From Ralstonia sp. UBA689 (GTDB lineage: Bacteria; Pseudomonadota; Gammaproteobacteria; Burkholderiales; Burkholderiaceae): a stretch of DNA of 64,000 nucleotides. Within the stretch, counting starts at the first letter, position 1. Every line of letters begins with the position of its first letter. The stretch spans positions 20,745 to 84,744 of the forward strand of contig NZ_DBMV01000037.1 of assembly GCF_002298975.1 (NCBI RefSeq), written 5' to 3'. Shown in pieces: positions 18,961-27,423 of this stretch. The notes under the pieces are model-generated. The model had not been told where the DNA came from, did not search any database, and saw nothing but the letters and a program-made list of their open reading frames with translations. The position numbers and the translations under genes were made by a program.

Positions 18961-20046
18961 ATGATTGTTCTCCGTAAGCCTGTCGGCATGTCCATTCGTT
19001 CTGCTGCCCCCGCCCTGCTCGCCGCCCTGTTGTTCGGCGCGAGCACGCCCCTGGCCAAGACGTTGACCGGGGCCATTTCACCGGTGCTGCTGGCCGGACT
19101 GCTGTATCTCGGCAGCGGCCTCGGCCTGAGCGGCGTCCTGCTGTTCCGGAAGCTGGCCGGTAGCGGCAGCGGAACTGACACCGGGCTGGCGTCGATCCCG
19201 CGCCGCGAGGTGCCGTGGCTGCTGGGTGCGATCCTGGCCGGCGGCGTGGCGGGGCCTGCGCTCCTGATGACGGGGCTGACCTCCACGGGTGCAGCCTCGG
19301 CCTCATTGCTGCTCAATGTCGAAGGCGTCTTCACTGCACTGATCGCTTGGATCGTCTTCAAAGAGAACACTGATCGGCACATCGTGCTGGGCATGATCGC
19401 CATTGTGGCCGGGGGCGTGTTGCTGTCATGGCAACCGGACGCGGCGCGGCTGTCACCCAGTGCCCTGCTCATCGTCGCGGCCTGCGCGTGCTGGGCCGTC
19501 GACAACAACCTGACCCGCAATGTCTCTTCCAACGATGCCGTGCTGATCGCCTGCCTCAAGGGCTTGGTGGCAGGCACCTGCAACACCGCCTTCGCGCTGG
19601 CGGCCGGCAGCACGCTGCCGGGAGCATTGCCGGTGCTGGCCGCCATGCTGATCGGTTTTGCGGGCTATGGCGTCAGCCTGGCACTGTTCGTGATCGCGCT
19701 GCGGCAACTCGGGACGGCACGCACAGGCGCGTACTTTTCGGTGGCACCGCTGTTTGGCGTGATGATTGCCCTGCTGATCTGGCCGGAGATGCCCGGCGTG
19801 CTGTTCTGGCTCGCCGCCGCGCTGATGGCGGCGGGCGTCTGGCTGCACCTGCGCGAGCGCCACGAACACGAGCACACGCATGAGCCGATGGTGCACACGC
19901 ACGCACACCGGCACGACGAACACCACCAGCACGAACACGACTTCCCGTGGGACAGCAAGGAGCCGCACGTGCATGCGCATGAGCATGCGGCCCTGACCCA
20001 CAAGCATCCGCACTACCCGGACATCCACCACCGGCACTCGCACTGA
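18961..20046 (+). CDS. EamA/DMT transporter with histidine-rich C-terminal tail
   Basis: A 361-residue membrane permease with two EamA repeats (LLAALLFGASTPLAKTLTG opening repeat 1; FVIALRQLGTARTGAYFSVAPLFGV in repeat 2, the typical end signature). The last 65 or so residues form a soluble tail holding 24 histidines in HxH runs (for example HEHEHTHEP and HVHAHEHAALTHKHPH). Such tails bind Ni, Zn or Co in other proteins, so metal or metal-complex export is plausible. Start 18961 has GGAG upstream; the ATG at 18988 (MSIRSAAP) is the alternative. Confidence 0.85.
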   Translation: MIVLRKPVGMSIRSAAPALLAALLFGASTPLAKTLTGAISPVLLAGLLYLGSGLGLSGVLLFRKLAGSGSGTDTGLASIPRREVPWLLGAILAGGVAGPALLMTGLTSTGAASASLLLNVEGVFTALIAWIVFKENTDRHIVLGMIAIVAGGVLLSWQPDAARLSPSALLIVAACACWAVDNNLTRNVSSNDAVLIACLKGLVAGTCNTAFALAAGSTLPGALPVLAAMLIGFAGYGVSLALFVIALRQLGTARTGAYFSVAPLFGVMIALLIWPEMPGVLFWLAAALMAAGVWLHLRERHEHEHTHEPMVHTHAHRHDEHHQHEHDFPWDSKEPHVHAHEHAALTHKHPHYPDIHHRHSH

Positions 20047-20075
20047 GTGCACACAGGCGCCGTGAAAGGCGACGC

Positions 20076-21457
20076 TCAGTCCAGCCGCTCGACGGCAGGC
20101 ACGCGCACCCGGCCGTCGCGCAATTCGGCCTTGGGCTCATAGGCGCGCAGTACCAGGGCGAAGTCGCCGGCCGGCGTCGGCAGCCAGTTGGCCCGCTGAG
20201 CCGGGTCGGCCGGTGCATCGCGCTGGATCACGACATCGATCGCCCCATCCTGGCCGGTCTTGAGGCCGGCGGTGCGATCGCCGATGGCATAGCGGCCAAT
20301 GGGGTTGGACGTGAAGAACAGCTTGCCGTCCGGCTCCACCTCGTACATCGACAGCGACCAGAACGCGTTGACCGGCAGCGCCCCCGCCGGCAGATGCAGG
20401 CGGTACCGGTGCGCTCCGGAAAGCCGCTGCTTCTGCTGATCGACGAAGCTGATCGGATACATGGCCTCGACGGTCTTGAGCGCCAGCAGGCCGCCCAAGG
20501 CGACTTGTGCGCGGTATGCGTAGTCGGTACCGAAATCACCGAGGTTGTCTTTCGAATACGACCAGCCGTCACTCCTGGGCCCGGCGGCAGACAACCCGCC
20601 TTTGAGCGAGGCCAGCATGGCCGGCAACTGCTGCGCCCACAGCGTCTTGATCTGCGGCGACAACGCCTCTCATCGGCAGGCCGCACCGCAAATGCCGACC
20701 GACGCCAGCCGCTGGATCAACGCGTCTTCATAGCGCGGCGCGGGGTTGCGGGCCAGCATCAGGTTGGCCATGTCGACAAAGGCCTGCGGGCTCCGTTCGA
20801 CCGGCGGCACGGCCTGCCACAGAGGCGGCGTTTTGCCAGCACCAAGAGGCTGCACCTTGAACTGGTCCTGCAGGGCGCTCACGGCGGGCATGTCGGCATC
20901 GCCGTCGACGAGAATGCGCGCCAGCACGAGCACGTCATTGCCCGGCGCGCGGATCACCTGGGCATTGGGCGGCAGCGGCTGCGTGGTGTCCGGCCCCACC
21001 ACGATAAAAGTGCCACTGTGCGTGCCGTCGGCGCGTCGGCCGAGAATCTCGAAATTGTTCGTCGCCATGTCGAGGAAGGCGAGCGAGTAGTAGCGGCCGG
21101 CCATGTCCGGAATCGACCGTGAACCGGCCCTTGCCGCAGGTCCAGCCACAGCGTGGAATATGCCGTGTCGCTGTTGGGCGTGGTCACTCAGCGGTCATCC
21201 GGGCCGGACAGCTTGTGCTGGTGCTGCCACGTATTCAACTGCGAACGGCCGGGCTTGGCGTCCGTGCCCAGCAAGCCAGCACGCAGACGCCCCATCGCGA
21301 CCAGCGGAAAGGCGCAGTCGAACGCCTGATGCAGCATCACCTGCTGCGATGGTTCGGCGCCGGTCGAGGTCCAGTCCAGCGCCAATGGCTCGCCAGCACG
21401 GCCTTCGAAGACAGTCTGCTCACGCTGATCCGAGGATTCATGCGCGAGCGCGGCCAC
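20076..21457 (-). pseudogene. DUF1254/DUF1214 protein, broken by two stops and a frameshift
   Basis: A gene for a DUF1254-DUF1214 two-domain protein, often periplasmic, in pieces. Reading on the minus strand, an N-terminal part (FDCAFPLVAM...) runs to an in-frame TGA near 21187. The same frame continues with TTPNSDTAYSTLWLDLRQGP and is lost by a frameshift near 21105-21125. The other frame carries GRYYSLAFLDMATNNFEILGRR (core) to a second in-frame TGA at about 20670, after which DUF1214 continues to 20076 (HLPAGALPVNAFWSLSMYE). The signal peptide region is also missing at the 5' end. It is most simply a decaying gene. Confidence 0.82.
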
Positions 21458-21480
21458 AAGGCGGCGCCTGGGGAATAGTC

Positions 21481-21510
21481 AGAAATAGAAATAGAAGTAG
21501 AAGTAGAAAT
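21481..21510. repeat. Hexanucleotide tandem repeat
   Basis: Five copies of a 6-bp unit, AGAAAT/AGAAGT, in order A,A,G,G,A at the fourth-fifth position. It lies just upstream of the broken DUF1254 gene and about 190 bp before the small secreted protein gene. Confidence 0.75.
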
Positions 21511-21701
21511 GAACGGTTACACATCCCTTCGTCAGGCGAGGAATAAACCGCGGGCCGGGCGCGTTTACCCGTTAAGCAGGAGGTGGCCGGTGATCGCGCC
21601 GGCACCCTCCCGCCGGCAAACCGATGTGCCGAACAATACGACCGGACAGATTAGCGAAACGCCGTGTTGAGACGTCGGGCCTTCCAGCCTTGGGGATGAT
21701 C

Positions 21702-22142
21702 ATGAGCAAGCGTCTGACAGCCTTGACGATGGCGCTCGTGAGTTTTGGCATCTGCGCCTGCGCGACGGCGCAAAACGTTCCGGTGGGCACCTGCCAACCC
21801 ATGGTGGGACAAGTCGAGATCGACGGCGCCCTGCAGCAGGTGCAGGGTGTGGCGTGCCTGCAGCCGGACGGCACCTGGCAGATGGTGGATACCGACGGCT
21901 ACCCGGTCACCCACATCGGCCCGCCGTATTACGTCGATGACACGTGGTACTGGGCGCCTCCCGTGTTCTTTGGCGGCGTGGTCTTCATCGACCGCTTCCA
22001 CCACGCTCACCGCATGCACGACGTGTTCATCCACCACGACGGCCGGGGCTTCGTCCGGGGTGGCTTCCGTGGCGGGCATGAGGGCGGCCATGCCGGCATG
22101 CATGGTGGCGGCGGGCGTGGAGGCGGAGGCACGCATCGTTGA
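21702..22142 (+). CDS. Small secreted Gly/His-rich protein, unknown function
   Basis: A 146-residue protein with a cleavable signal peptide (MSKRLTALTMALVSFGICACATAQ), a compact middle with Trp/Tyr-rich sequence (YYVDDTWYWAPPVFFGG) and a disordered tail rich in glycine and histidine (GGHEGGHAGMHGGGGRGGGG). ATG 21702 is favoured because GGGG sits 5-8 nt upstream; ATG 21696 is possible. I recognise no named family. The His/Gly tail suggests metal binding outside the cytoplasm. Confidence 0.65.
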   Translation: MSKRLTALTMALVSFGICACATAQNVPVGTCQPMVGQVEIDGALQQVQGVACLQPDGTWQMVDTDGYPVTHIGPPYYVDDTWYWAPPVFFGGVVFIDRFHHAHRMHDVFIHHDGRGFVRGGFRGGHEGGHAGMHGGGGRGGGGTHR

Positions 22143-22166
22143 CGGTCGACTCGAAGAAGCAGGCCG

Positions 22167-22383
22167 ATGGGCACGGTAACGCGCAAATCCGTCCTGACTT
22201 GCCCGCTATACGGCTTCGCCCGGGAGGAAACCATGCCGACCAACGCCTGCGTCTTCTTCTACGAATGCCCGGCCTGCCATGCGCTACTGCGCGCCAGGCC
22301 GGGCGATTGCTGCGTGTTCTGCTCGTGCGGCATTGGTCAAGTGTCCACCGATGCAGCGGCAACACGGCGGCTGTTGCGGTTGG
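22167..22383 (+). pseudogene. Frameshifted Cys-rich small protein of the GDCCVFCSYG type
   Basis: The frame from 22167 reads METMPTNACVFFYECPACHALLRARPGDCC-type sequence (motifs EETMPTNACVFFYECPACHALL and GDCCVFCSCG), matching a small conserved family whose members continue as ...CSYGSVKCPPIQ...CC. Here the frame breaks at about 22331-22340, and the expected VKCPPMQRQHGGCC is found in the +1 frame from 22336. One surplus G there explains it. An N-terminal CPxCG motif is also lost (CPLYG). The family's function is not known to me; members are often near metal-resistance genes. Confidence 0.65.
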
Positions 22384-22389
22384 GCGGAG

Positions 22390-24669
22390 CTAGACCCGCA
22401 GGTAGTGCTCACGTTCGCCCAGCCAGCGCTTGAGGTGGGCATCCACGGCTTCAGGAAAGCGCGCCAGCATCTGGTCCGCCGCACCTTGCGCGAATTCGAC
22501 CAGCCACGCATCGTGGTTCAGGTCCGCAAAGCGCAGCATGGCTTCGCCCGATTGCCGCGCGCCGAGAAACTCACCAGGGCCGCGAATTTCCAGGTCGCGC
22601 CGAGCGATCTCGAAGCCGTCGGTGGTCTCGCGCATGGTCTGCAGGCGCTGCTTGGCCGTGGGCGACAGCGGCGCCTGATAGAGCAGCACGCACACGGATT
22701 CCGCCGTGCCGCGCCCCACCCGCCCACGCAACTGGTGCAACTGCGCGAGGCCGAAGCGCTCGGCGTGCTCGATCACCATCAACGAAGCGTTGGGCACGTC
22801 CACACCCACTTCGATGACGGTGGTGGCCACCAGCACATGCAACTCGCCGCCGGCGAAGGCGCTCATCACGGCGGCCTTGTCGGCGGACGGCAAGCGGCCG
22901 TGCACCAGCCCGACCTTCAAGCCCTCCAGGCTTTGCGAGAGCGTCTCGAAAGTCTCCACCGCCGTCTGCAACTGCAGCGCCTCGCTCTCTTCGATGAGCG
23001 GGCAGACCCAGTAGACCTGCCGTCCCTCGCGCGCGGCAGCGTAGATGCGTTCGATCACCTCGTCGCGGCGCGCGTCGTTCACCAGCCGCGTGACCACCGG
23101 TGTGCGGCCGGGCGGCAGCTCATCGATGGCGGAGACATCCAGATCGGCATAATACGTCATCGCCAGCGTGCGCGGGATCGGCGTGGCGGACATCATCAAC
23201 TGGTGCGGCACCTGCGCGTTGGCTGCGACGGGCGCGTCGCCATTGCTCGCCTTGCCACGCAGGGCCAGGCGCTGCGCGACGCCAAAGCGGTGCTGTTCAT
23301 CGACCACCGCCAGCCCGAGGCGCGCGAACGTCACCGCGTCCTGAATCAGCGCATGCGTGCCGATCACGAGTTGTGCCGTGCCGGCCGCCACGCGTGCGGC
23401 GGCTTCGTCCTTCTGCTTGCGCTTGAGGCTGCCGGCCAGCCAGACGATGCCCACACCCAGCGGCGCCAGCCAGGCCGACAGCTTGCGATAGTGCTGCTCG
23501 GCCAGCAGTTCGGTCGGTGCCATCAGCGCGGCCTGCCAGCCGGCATCGATGGCCTGGCATGCGGCCAGCGCAGCGATGACGGTCTTGCCGCTGCCCACGT
23601 CGCCCTGCAGCAGCCGCTGCATCGGGTACGGGTACGCGAGGTCGGCGCGGATCTCCTCCCACACGCGGGCCTGGGCGCCGGTCAGCTTGAACGGCAGCGT
23701 AGCCATGAAGCGCGCAAGCAAACCATCCTTGCCGCTCGTGCGCAGCATGGGCGCGTTGCGCGTGCGACGCGCGGCCTGCGCGCGCTTGAGCGAGAGCTGC
23801 TGCGACAGCAACTCATCAAACTTAATGCGCAGCCACGCCGGGTGCGTCCGCTCAACGAGGCTGTGTTCGTCCACATCGGGCGTGGGTTGATGCAGCAGGC
23901 GCACGGCGTCAGCCGGCGCCATCAGCTTGAGCGGCGACAGTGGCCCGGTGACGAGGCTGTTCGGCAGGGTCTCCGGCAGCGGCGTACGCGTGAGCGCGTT
24001 CAGGATCGCCTTGCGCAGATACGCCTGCGCCACGCCCGCCGTGCTCGGGTAGACGGGTGTCAGGCGATCGGGCAACGGCTCATCAGGCGCCACGGCGCGC
24101 ACGGTCGGGTGCACCATCTCCGCGCCGAAGAAACCGCCACGCACCTCGCCGCGCACGCGCAGGCGCACGCCTTCGGCCATCTGCTTGACCTGACTGCCAT
24201 AGAAATTGAGGAATCGCAGCACCAGCTCGCCCGAGTCGTCGGCGATGTGCACGACCAGTTGCCGGCGCGGCCGGAACGCCACTTCGTTGCGCGTGACCAC
24301 GCCTTCCACCTGCGCGGCCCAGCCGGTATTGGCGCGGGCCGTGGCCTCGGCGATGGTCAGCAGCGTGGTTTCGTCCTCGTAGCGCATCGGCAGGTGCAGC
24401 ACGAGGTCGACATCGCGGTGCAGACCGAGCTTGGCGAGTTTGTCAGCGGGGCGGGCGGTCTTGGCCGGTTTGTCTGCGGCGGCCGCGCGCTTTGGCTTGG
24501 CGGCCGCTACCTCGTCGGCGTCGGTTACCGAATTGGGCGCAGGAACGGCAGCGGTGGCGGAGCGGGCGCGAGGCGGCACAGGACGTTTACAATGGCGAAC
24601 TTTGCGGATCGCCGTCGATTGTACCGGCGCCGCCTCCATCACTTGGCGCAATCTACGCTCGCGCCCCAT
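22390..24669 (-). CDS. recG: ATP-dependent DNA helicase RecG
   Basis: Branch-migration helicase for replication-fork rescue and recombination. The wedge/OB domain starts at KLAKLGLHRDVDLVLHLPMRYED. Helicase motifs include Walker A GDVGSGKTV, motif II DEQHRFGVAQR and a C-terminal VGRGTAESVCVLL. The coordinates use the furthest upstream ATG, which lies 2 nt from the divergent queA start and has no ribosome site. The first 75 or so residues are Ala/Lys/Pro-rich, so the true start may be further in, for example GTG at 24579. Confidence 0.95.
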   Translation of the reverse strand: MGRERRLRQVMEAAPVQSTAIRKVRHCKRPVPPRARSATAAVPAPNSVTDADEVAAAKPKRAAAADKPAKTARPADKLAKLGLHRDVDLVLHLPMRYEDETTLLTIAEATARANTGWAAQVEGVVTRNEVAFRPRRQLVVHIADDSGELVLRFLNFYGSQVKQMAEGVRLRVRGEVRGGFFGAEMVHPTVRAVAPDEPLPDRLTPVYPSTAGVAQAYLRKAILNALTRTPLPETLPNSLVTGPLSPLKLMAPADAVRLLHQPTPDVDEHSLVERTHPAWLRIKFDELLSQQLSLKRAQAARRTRNAPMLRTSGKDGLLARFMATLPFKLTGAQARVWEEIRADLAYPYPMQRLLQGDVGSGKTVIAALAACQAIDAGWQAALMAPTELLAEQHYRKLSAWLAPLGVGIVWLAGSLKRKQKDEAAARVAAGTAQLVIGTHALIQDAVTFARLGLAVVDEQHRFGVAQRLALRGKASNGDAPVAANAQVPHQLMMSATPIPRTLAMTYYADLDVSAIDELPPGRTPVVTRLVNDARRDEVIERIYAAAREGRQVYWVCPLIEESEALQLQTAVETFETLSQSLEGLKVGLVHGRLPSADKAAVMSAFAGGELHVLVATTVIEVGVDVPNASLMVIEHAERFGLAQLHQLRGRVGRGTAESVCVLLYQAPLSPTAKQRLQTMRETTDGFEIARRDLEIRGPGEFLGARQSGEAMLRFADLNHDAWLVEFAQGAADQMLARFPEAVDAHLKRWLGEREHYLRV
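24588..24593 (+). promoter_or_regulatory. Candidate -10 box for queA
   Basis: TTTACAAT lies 79 bp before the queA ATG, a common -10 form in this bacterial group. No good -35 is visible. If real, it places the queA leader inside the annotated 5' end of recG. Confidence 0.35.
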
Positions 24670-24671
24670 TC

Positions 24672-25724
24672 ATGCTGACGCTGTCCGATTTCGATTTCGA
24701 TCTGCCGCCCGAGCTGATCGCGCAAACCGCCCTGCCCGACCGCACCGCGAGCCGCCTGCTGGCCGTACGCCGTGCGGAAGATGCAGTGCATTTTGAAGAC
24801 CGCCAGTTCGCCGATCTGGTCGACTACCTGCGCCCGGGCGACCTGCTCGTCTTCAATGACACGCGCGTCATCAAAGCGCGCTTCTTTGGCCACAAGGCCA
24901 GCGGCGGCAAGGTCGAGGTGCTGGTCGAGCGCCTGCTGGACGAACACACCGTGCTGGCGCAGATCCGCTCCAGCAAATCGCCAGTCGAGGGCACCACGCT
25001 GCGCCTGGCCGACGCCTTTGATGTGACGGTTGGGCCGCGCGCCGAGCCGTTCTTCACGCTGCGCTTCCCGCAGCCGGCGCTCGACCTGATCGAGCAGTAC
25101 GGCCGCCTGCCGCTGCCGCCGTACATCGAGCACGATCCCGACAGCTTTGACGAGACGCGCTACCAGACCGTCTACGCCCGCAACCCGGGCGCGGTGGCGG
25201 CGCCCACGGCCGGCCTGCATTTCGACGATGCGTTGTTCGCCAAGCTTGACGCCATGGGCGTCAAGCGCGGCTTCCTCACGCTGCACGTGGGCGCCGGCAC
25301 GTTCCAGCCGGTGCGCGTGGAGAACATTGCCGAGCACCGCATGCACAGCGAGTGGTATGCCATCTCGCCGGAACTGGCCGAGGCCATCGGCGCCACGCGG
25401 GCGGCGGGCGGGCGCGTCATTGCCGTGGGCACCACTTCGATGCGCGCGCTGGAGTCGGCTGCACAGCCCGACGGCACGCTCCATGCGGGCAGCGGCGAAA
25501 CCGACATCTTCATCACCCCCGGCTATCGCTTCCGCGTGGTCGATGCGCTGGTGACCAACTTCCACCTGCCTAAATCGACGCTGCTGATGCTGGTGTCGGC
25601 GTTTGCCGGCCTGGAGGCCATCCGCGCCGCCTACCAGCACGCCATTGCCCTGCGCTACCGCTTCTTCAGTTACGGCGACGCCATGTTCCTCACGCGCGCC
25701 GAACCCGAATCCCAATCGCTCTGA
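24672..25724 (+). CDS. queA: tRNA preQ1(34) S-adenosylmethionine ribosyltransferase-isomerase QueA
   Basis: Transfers the ribosyl part of SAM to preQ1 in tRNA, giving epoxyqueuosine, the step after Tgt. A 350-residue protein beginning MLTLSDFDFDLPPELIAQ, with family segments LVFNDTRVIKARF, the TAGLHF motif in GAVAAPTAGLHFDD, and HLPKSTLLMLVSAFAG near the end. The ATG at 24672 gives the normal N-terminus although the frame is open upstream. The tgt gene starts 2 nt after its stop, so the two queuosine genes form an operon. Confidence 0.97.
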   Translation: MLTLSDFDFDLPPELIAQTALPDRTASRLLAVRRAEDAVHFEDRQFADLVDYLRPGDLLVFNDTRVIKARFFGHKASGGKVEVLVERLLDEHTVLAQIRSSKSPVEGTTLRLADAFDVTVGPRAEPFFTLRFPQPALDLIEQYGRLPLPPYIEHDPDSFDETRYQTVYARNPGAVAAPTAGLHFDDALFAKLDAMGVKRGFLTLHVGAGTFQPVRVENIAEHRMHSEWYAISPELAEAIGATRAAGGRVIAVGTTSMRALESAAQPDGTLHAGSGETDIFITPGYRFRVVDALVTNFHLPKSTLLMLVSAFAGLEAIRAAYQHAIALRYRFFSYGDAMFLTRAEPESQSL

Positions 25725-25726
25725 CC

Positions 25727-26878
25727 ATGCTCAAGTACGAACTGCTTACCACCGATGGCCTCGCCCGGCGCGGCCGCATGACCCTGAACCACGGTGTGGT
25801 CGAAACGCCCATCTTCATGCCGGTGGGTACCTACGGCGCGGTCAAGGCGATGTCGCCGGCAGAGCTGAAGGACATCGGCGCGCAGATCATCCTCGGCAAT
25901 ACCTTCCACCTGTGGCTGCGCCCTGCGCTGGAAGTGATCGACGCGCACAAGGGCCTGCACGGCTTTGTCGGCTGGGACAAGCCGATGCTGACGGATTCGG
26001 GCGGTTTTCAGGTGTTTTCGCTGGGCGATCTACGTAAGATCACCGAAGAAGGCGTGCATTTCGCCTCGCCCATCAACGGTGACCGGCTGTTCCTGTCGCC
26101 TGAAATCTCCATGCAGATCCAGCGACGGCTGAATTCCGACATCGTCATGCAGTTCGACGAGTGCACGCCGTACCAGATCGACGGCCGCCCGGCCACCGAG
26201 GCCGAAGCCGCCGCGTCGATGCGCATGAGCCTGCGCTGGGCGCAGCGCTCACGCAACGAGTTCGAGCGCGAGAACAACCCCAACGCGCTGTTCGGCATCG
26301 TGCAGGGCGGCATGTTCGAGCAGTTGCGCGACGAATCGCTGGCCGGTCTGCAAGCGATTGATGCCGATGCGGGCGGCCAGGGCTTCGGCGGGTACGCCAT
26401 CGGCGGCCTGTCGGTCGGCGAGCCCAAGGAAGACATGATGCGCGTCTTGCAGCACGTGGCGCCGCGCCTGCCGGCCAACAAGCCGCACTACCTGATGGGC
26501 GTGGGCACGCCGGAAGACCTGGTGGCGGGCGTCGCCACCGGCATCGACATGTTCGACTGCGTGATGCCGACCCGCAACGCGCGCAACGGCTGGCTGTTCA
26601 CCCGCTTTGGCGACATCAAGATCAAGAACGCCGTGCACCGCAACGACCCGCGCCCGCTGGACGAAACCTGCGGCTGCTACACCTGCCGCAACTTCTCGCG
26701 CGCCTACCTGCACCACCTGCAGCGCGTAGGCGAGATCCTAGGTGCGCGTCTGAACACCATCCACAACCTCTATTACTACCTGGAACTGATGGCCGAAATG
26801 CGCGCAGCGATCGAGTCGCACAGCTTTGCAGCGTTCCAGGCGCGCTTTGCCGCGGACCGGGCGCGAGGCGCGCTGTAG
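25727..26878 (+). CDS. tgt: tRNA-guanine transglycosylase Tgt
   Basis: Exchanges guanine for preQ1 at position 34 of tRNAs with GUN anticodons. A 383-residue TIM-barrel enzyme with the active-site segment LTDSGGFQVFSL, a second catalytic region DCVMPTRNARNG, and the C-terminal zinc site C-x-C-x2-C...H (CGCYTCRNFSRAYLHHL). Second gene of the queA-tgt-yajC-secD-secF run; the order is conserved across proteobacteria. Confidence 0.97.
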   Translation: MLKYELLTTDGLARRGRMTLNHGVVETPIFMPVGTYGAVKAMSPAELKDIGAQIILGNTFHLWLRPALEVIDAHKGLHGFVGWDKPMLTDSGGFQVFSLGDLRKITEEGVHFASPINGDRLFLSPEISMQIQRRLNSDIVMQFDECTPYQIDGRPATEAEAAASMRMSLRWAQRSRNEFERENNPNALFGIVQGGMFEQLRDESLAGLQAIDADAGGQGFGGYAIGGLSVGEPKEDMMRVLQHVAPRLPANKPHYLMGVGTPEDLVAGVATGIDMFDCVMPTRNARNGWLFTRFGDIKIKNAVHRNDPRPLDETCGCYTCRNFSRAYLHHLQRVGEILGARLNTIHNLYYYLELMAEMRAAIESHSFAAFQARFAADRARGAL

Positions 26879-26984
26879 CCACCCGCCACAGGGCGCGGCG
26901 CGCGCCCATTTTCCGCGGCACCGCAATGGTAGAATGTCGGGTCCGATTTTTGACCGATCGACGAACCATTACGGAGTTTTAACC

Positions 26985-27314
26985 GTGTTCCTTATTTCCG
27001 ACGCTTACGCGCAAACCGCACCGGCTGGTGGTGCCGCAGGTGGCCTGATGAGCTTCCTGCCCATCATCCTGATGTTCGTGGTGCTGTGGTTCATCATGAT
27101 CCGCCCGCAGATGAAGCGCCAGAAAGAAACCAAGGCGATGCTCGAAGCCCTGGCCAAGGGCGATGAAGTCGTCACCGCTGGCGGCATCCTGGGCAAGGTG
27201 ACCAAGGTGGCTGAGCAGTACGTCACGGTGGAAATCGCCGCCAACACCGAAATCACTGTCCAGAAGAGCGCCGTGACGACCGTGCTGCCCAAAGGCACGC
27301 TCAAGTCGCTGTAA
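26985..27314 (+). CDS. yajC: Preprotein translocase subunit YajC
   Basis: A 109-residue single-pass inner-membrane protein of the SecDF-YajC complex. One membrane helix (FLPIILMFVVLWFIMI) is followed by the family motif RPQMKRQKE and a small soluble domain (GDEVVTAGGILGKV). I chose the GTG at 26985, with GGAG 8 nt upstream; the open frame before it overlaps the tgt end and lacks similarity. Confidence 0.95.
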   Translation: MFLISDAYAQTAPAGGAAGGLMSFLPIILMFVVLWFIMIRPQMKRQKETKAMLEALAKGDEVVTAGGILGKVTKVAEQYVTVEIAANTEITVQKSAVTTVLPKGTLKSL

Positions 27315-27324
27315 TCCGGCTTGA

Positions 27325-27355
27325 CCGGCGCCATGCGTGTTCACGCGGGCGCCGG
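27325..27355. repeat. Intercistronic hairpin between yajC and secD
   Basis: Arms ccggcgcc (27325-27332) and ggcgccgg (27348-27355) with an inner gcgtg/cacgc pair form a long GC stem. There is no T-run, so RNA stability or partial attenuation is more likely than termination. Confidence 0.5.
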
Positions 27356-27423
27356 GATCCCAGGCAGCGCCTATTCTAAGAATCCGCTCCCGCGCCACTG
27401 ACGCCGCCTCATCGTCATCCAAG

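Noticed and set aside
18460..18977. Short plus-strand frames between the Nramp-type and EamA genes
   Set aside because: Arg/Cys/Ala-rich translations without domain, start context or codon pattern of real genes.
20670..21190. In-frame TGA codons as selenocysteine sites
   Set aside because: A frameshift also interrupts the gene, no Sec insertion hairpin or Sec machinery was seen, and the family has no Cys at these points; simple decay fits better.
22279..24678. An 799-codon open frame on the plus strand opposite recG
   Set aside because: It is antisense to a full-length RecG with intact helicase motifs, is His/Arg/Gln-rich without any domain, and arises from high-GC third-position bias.
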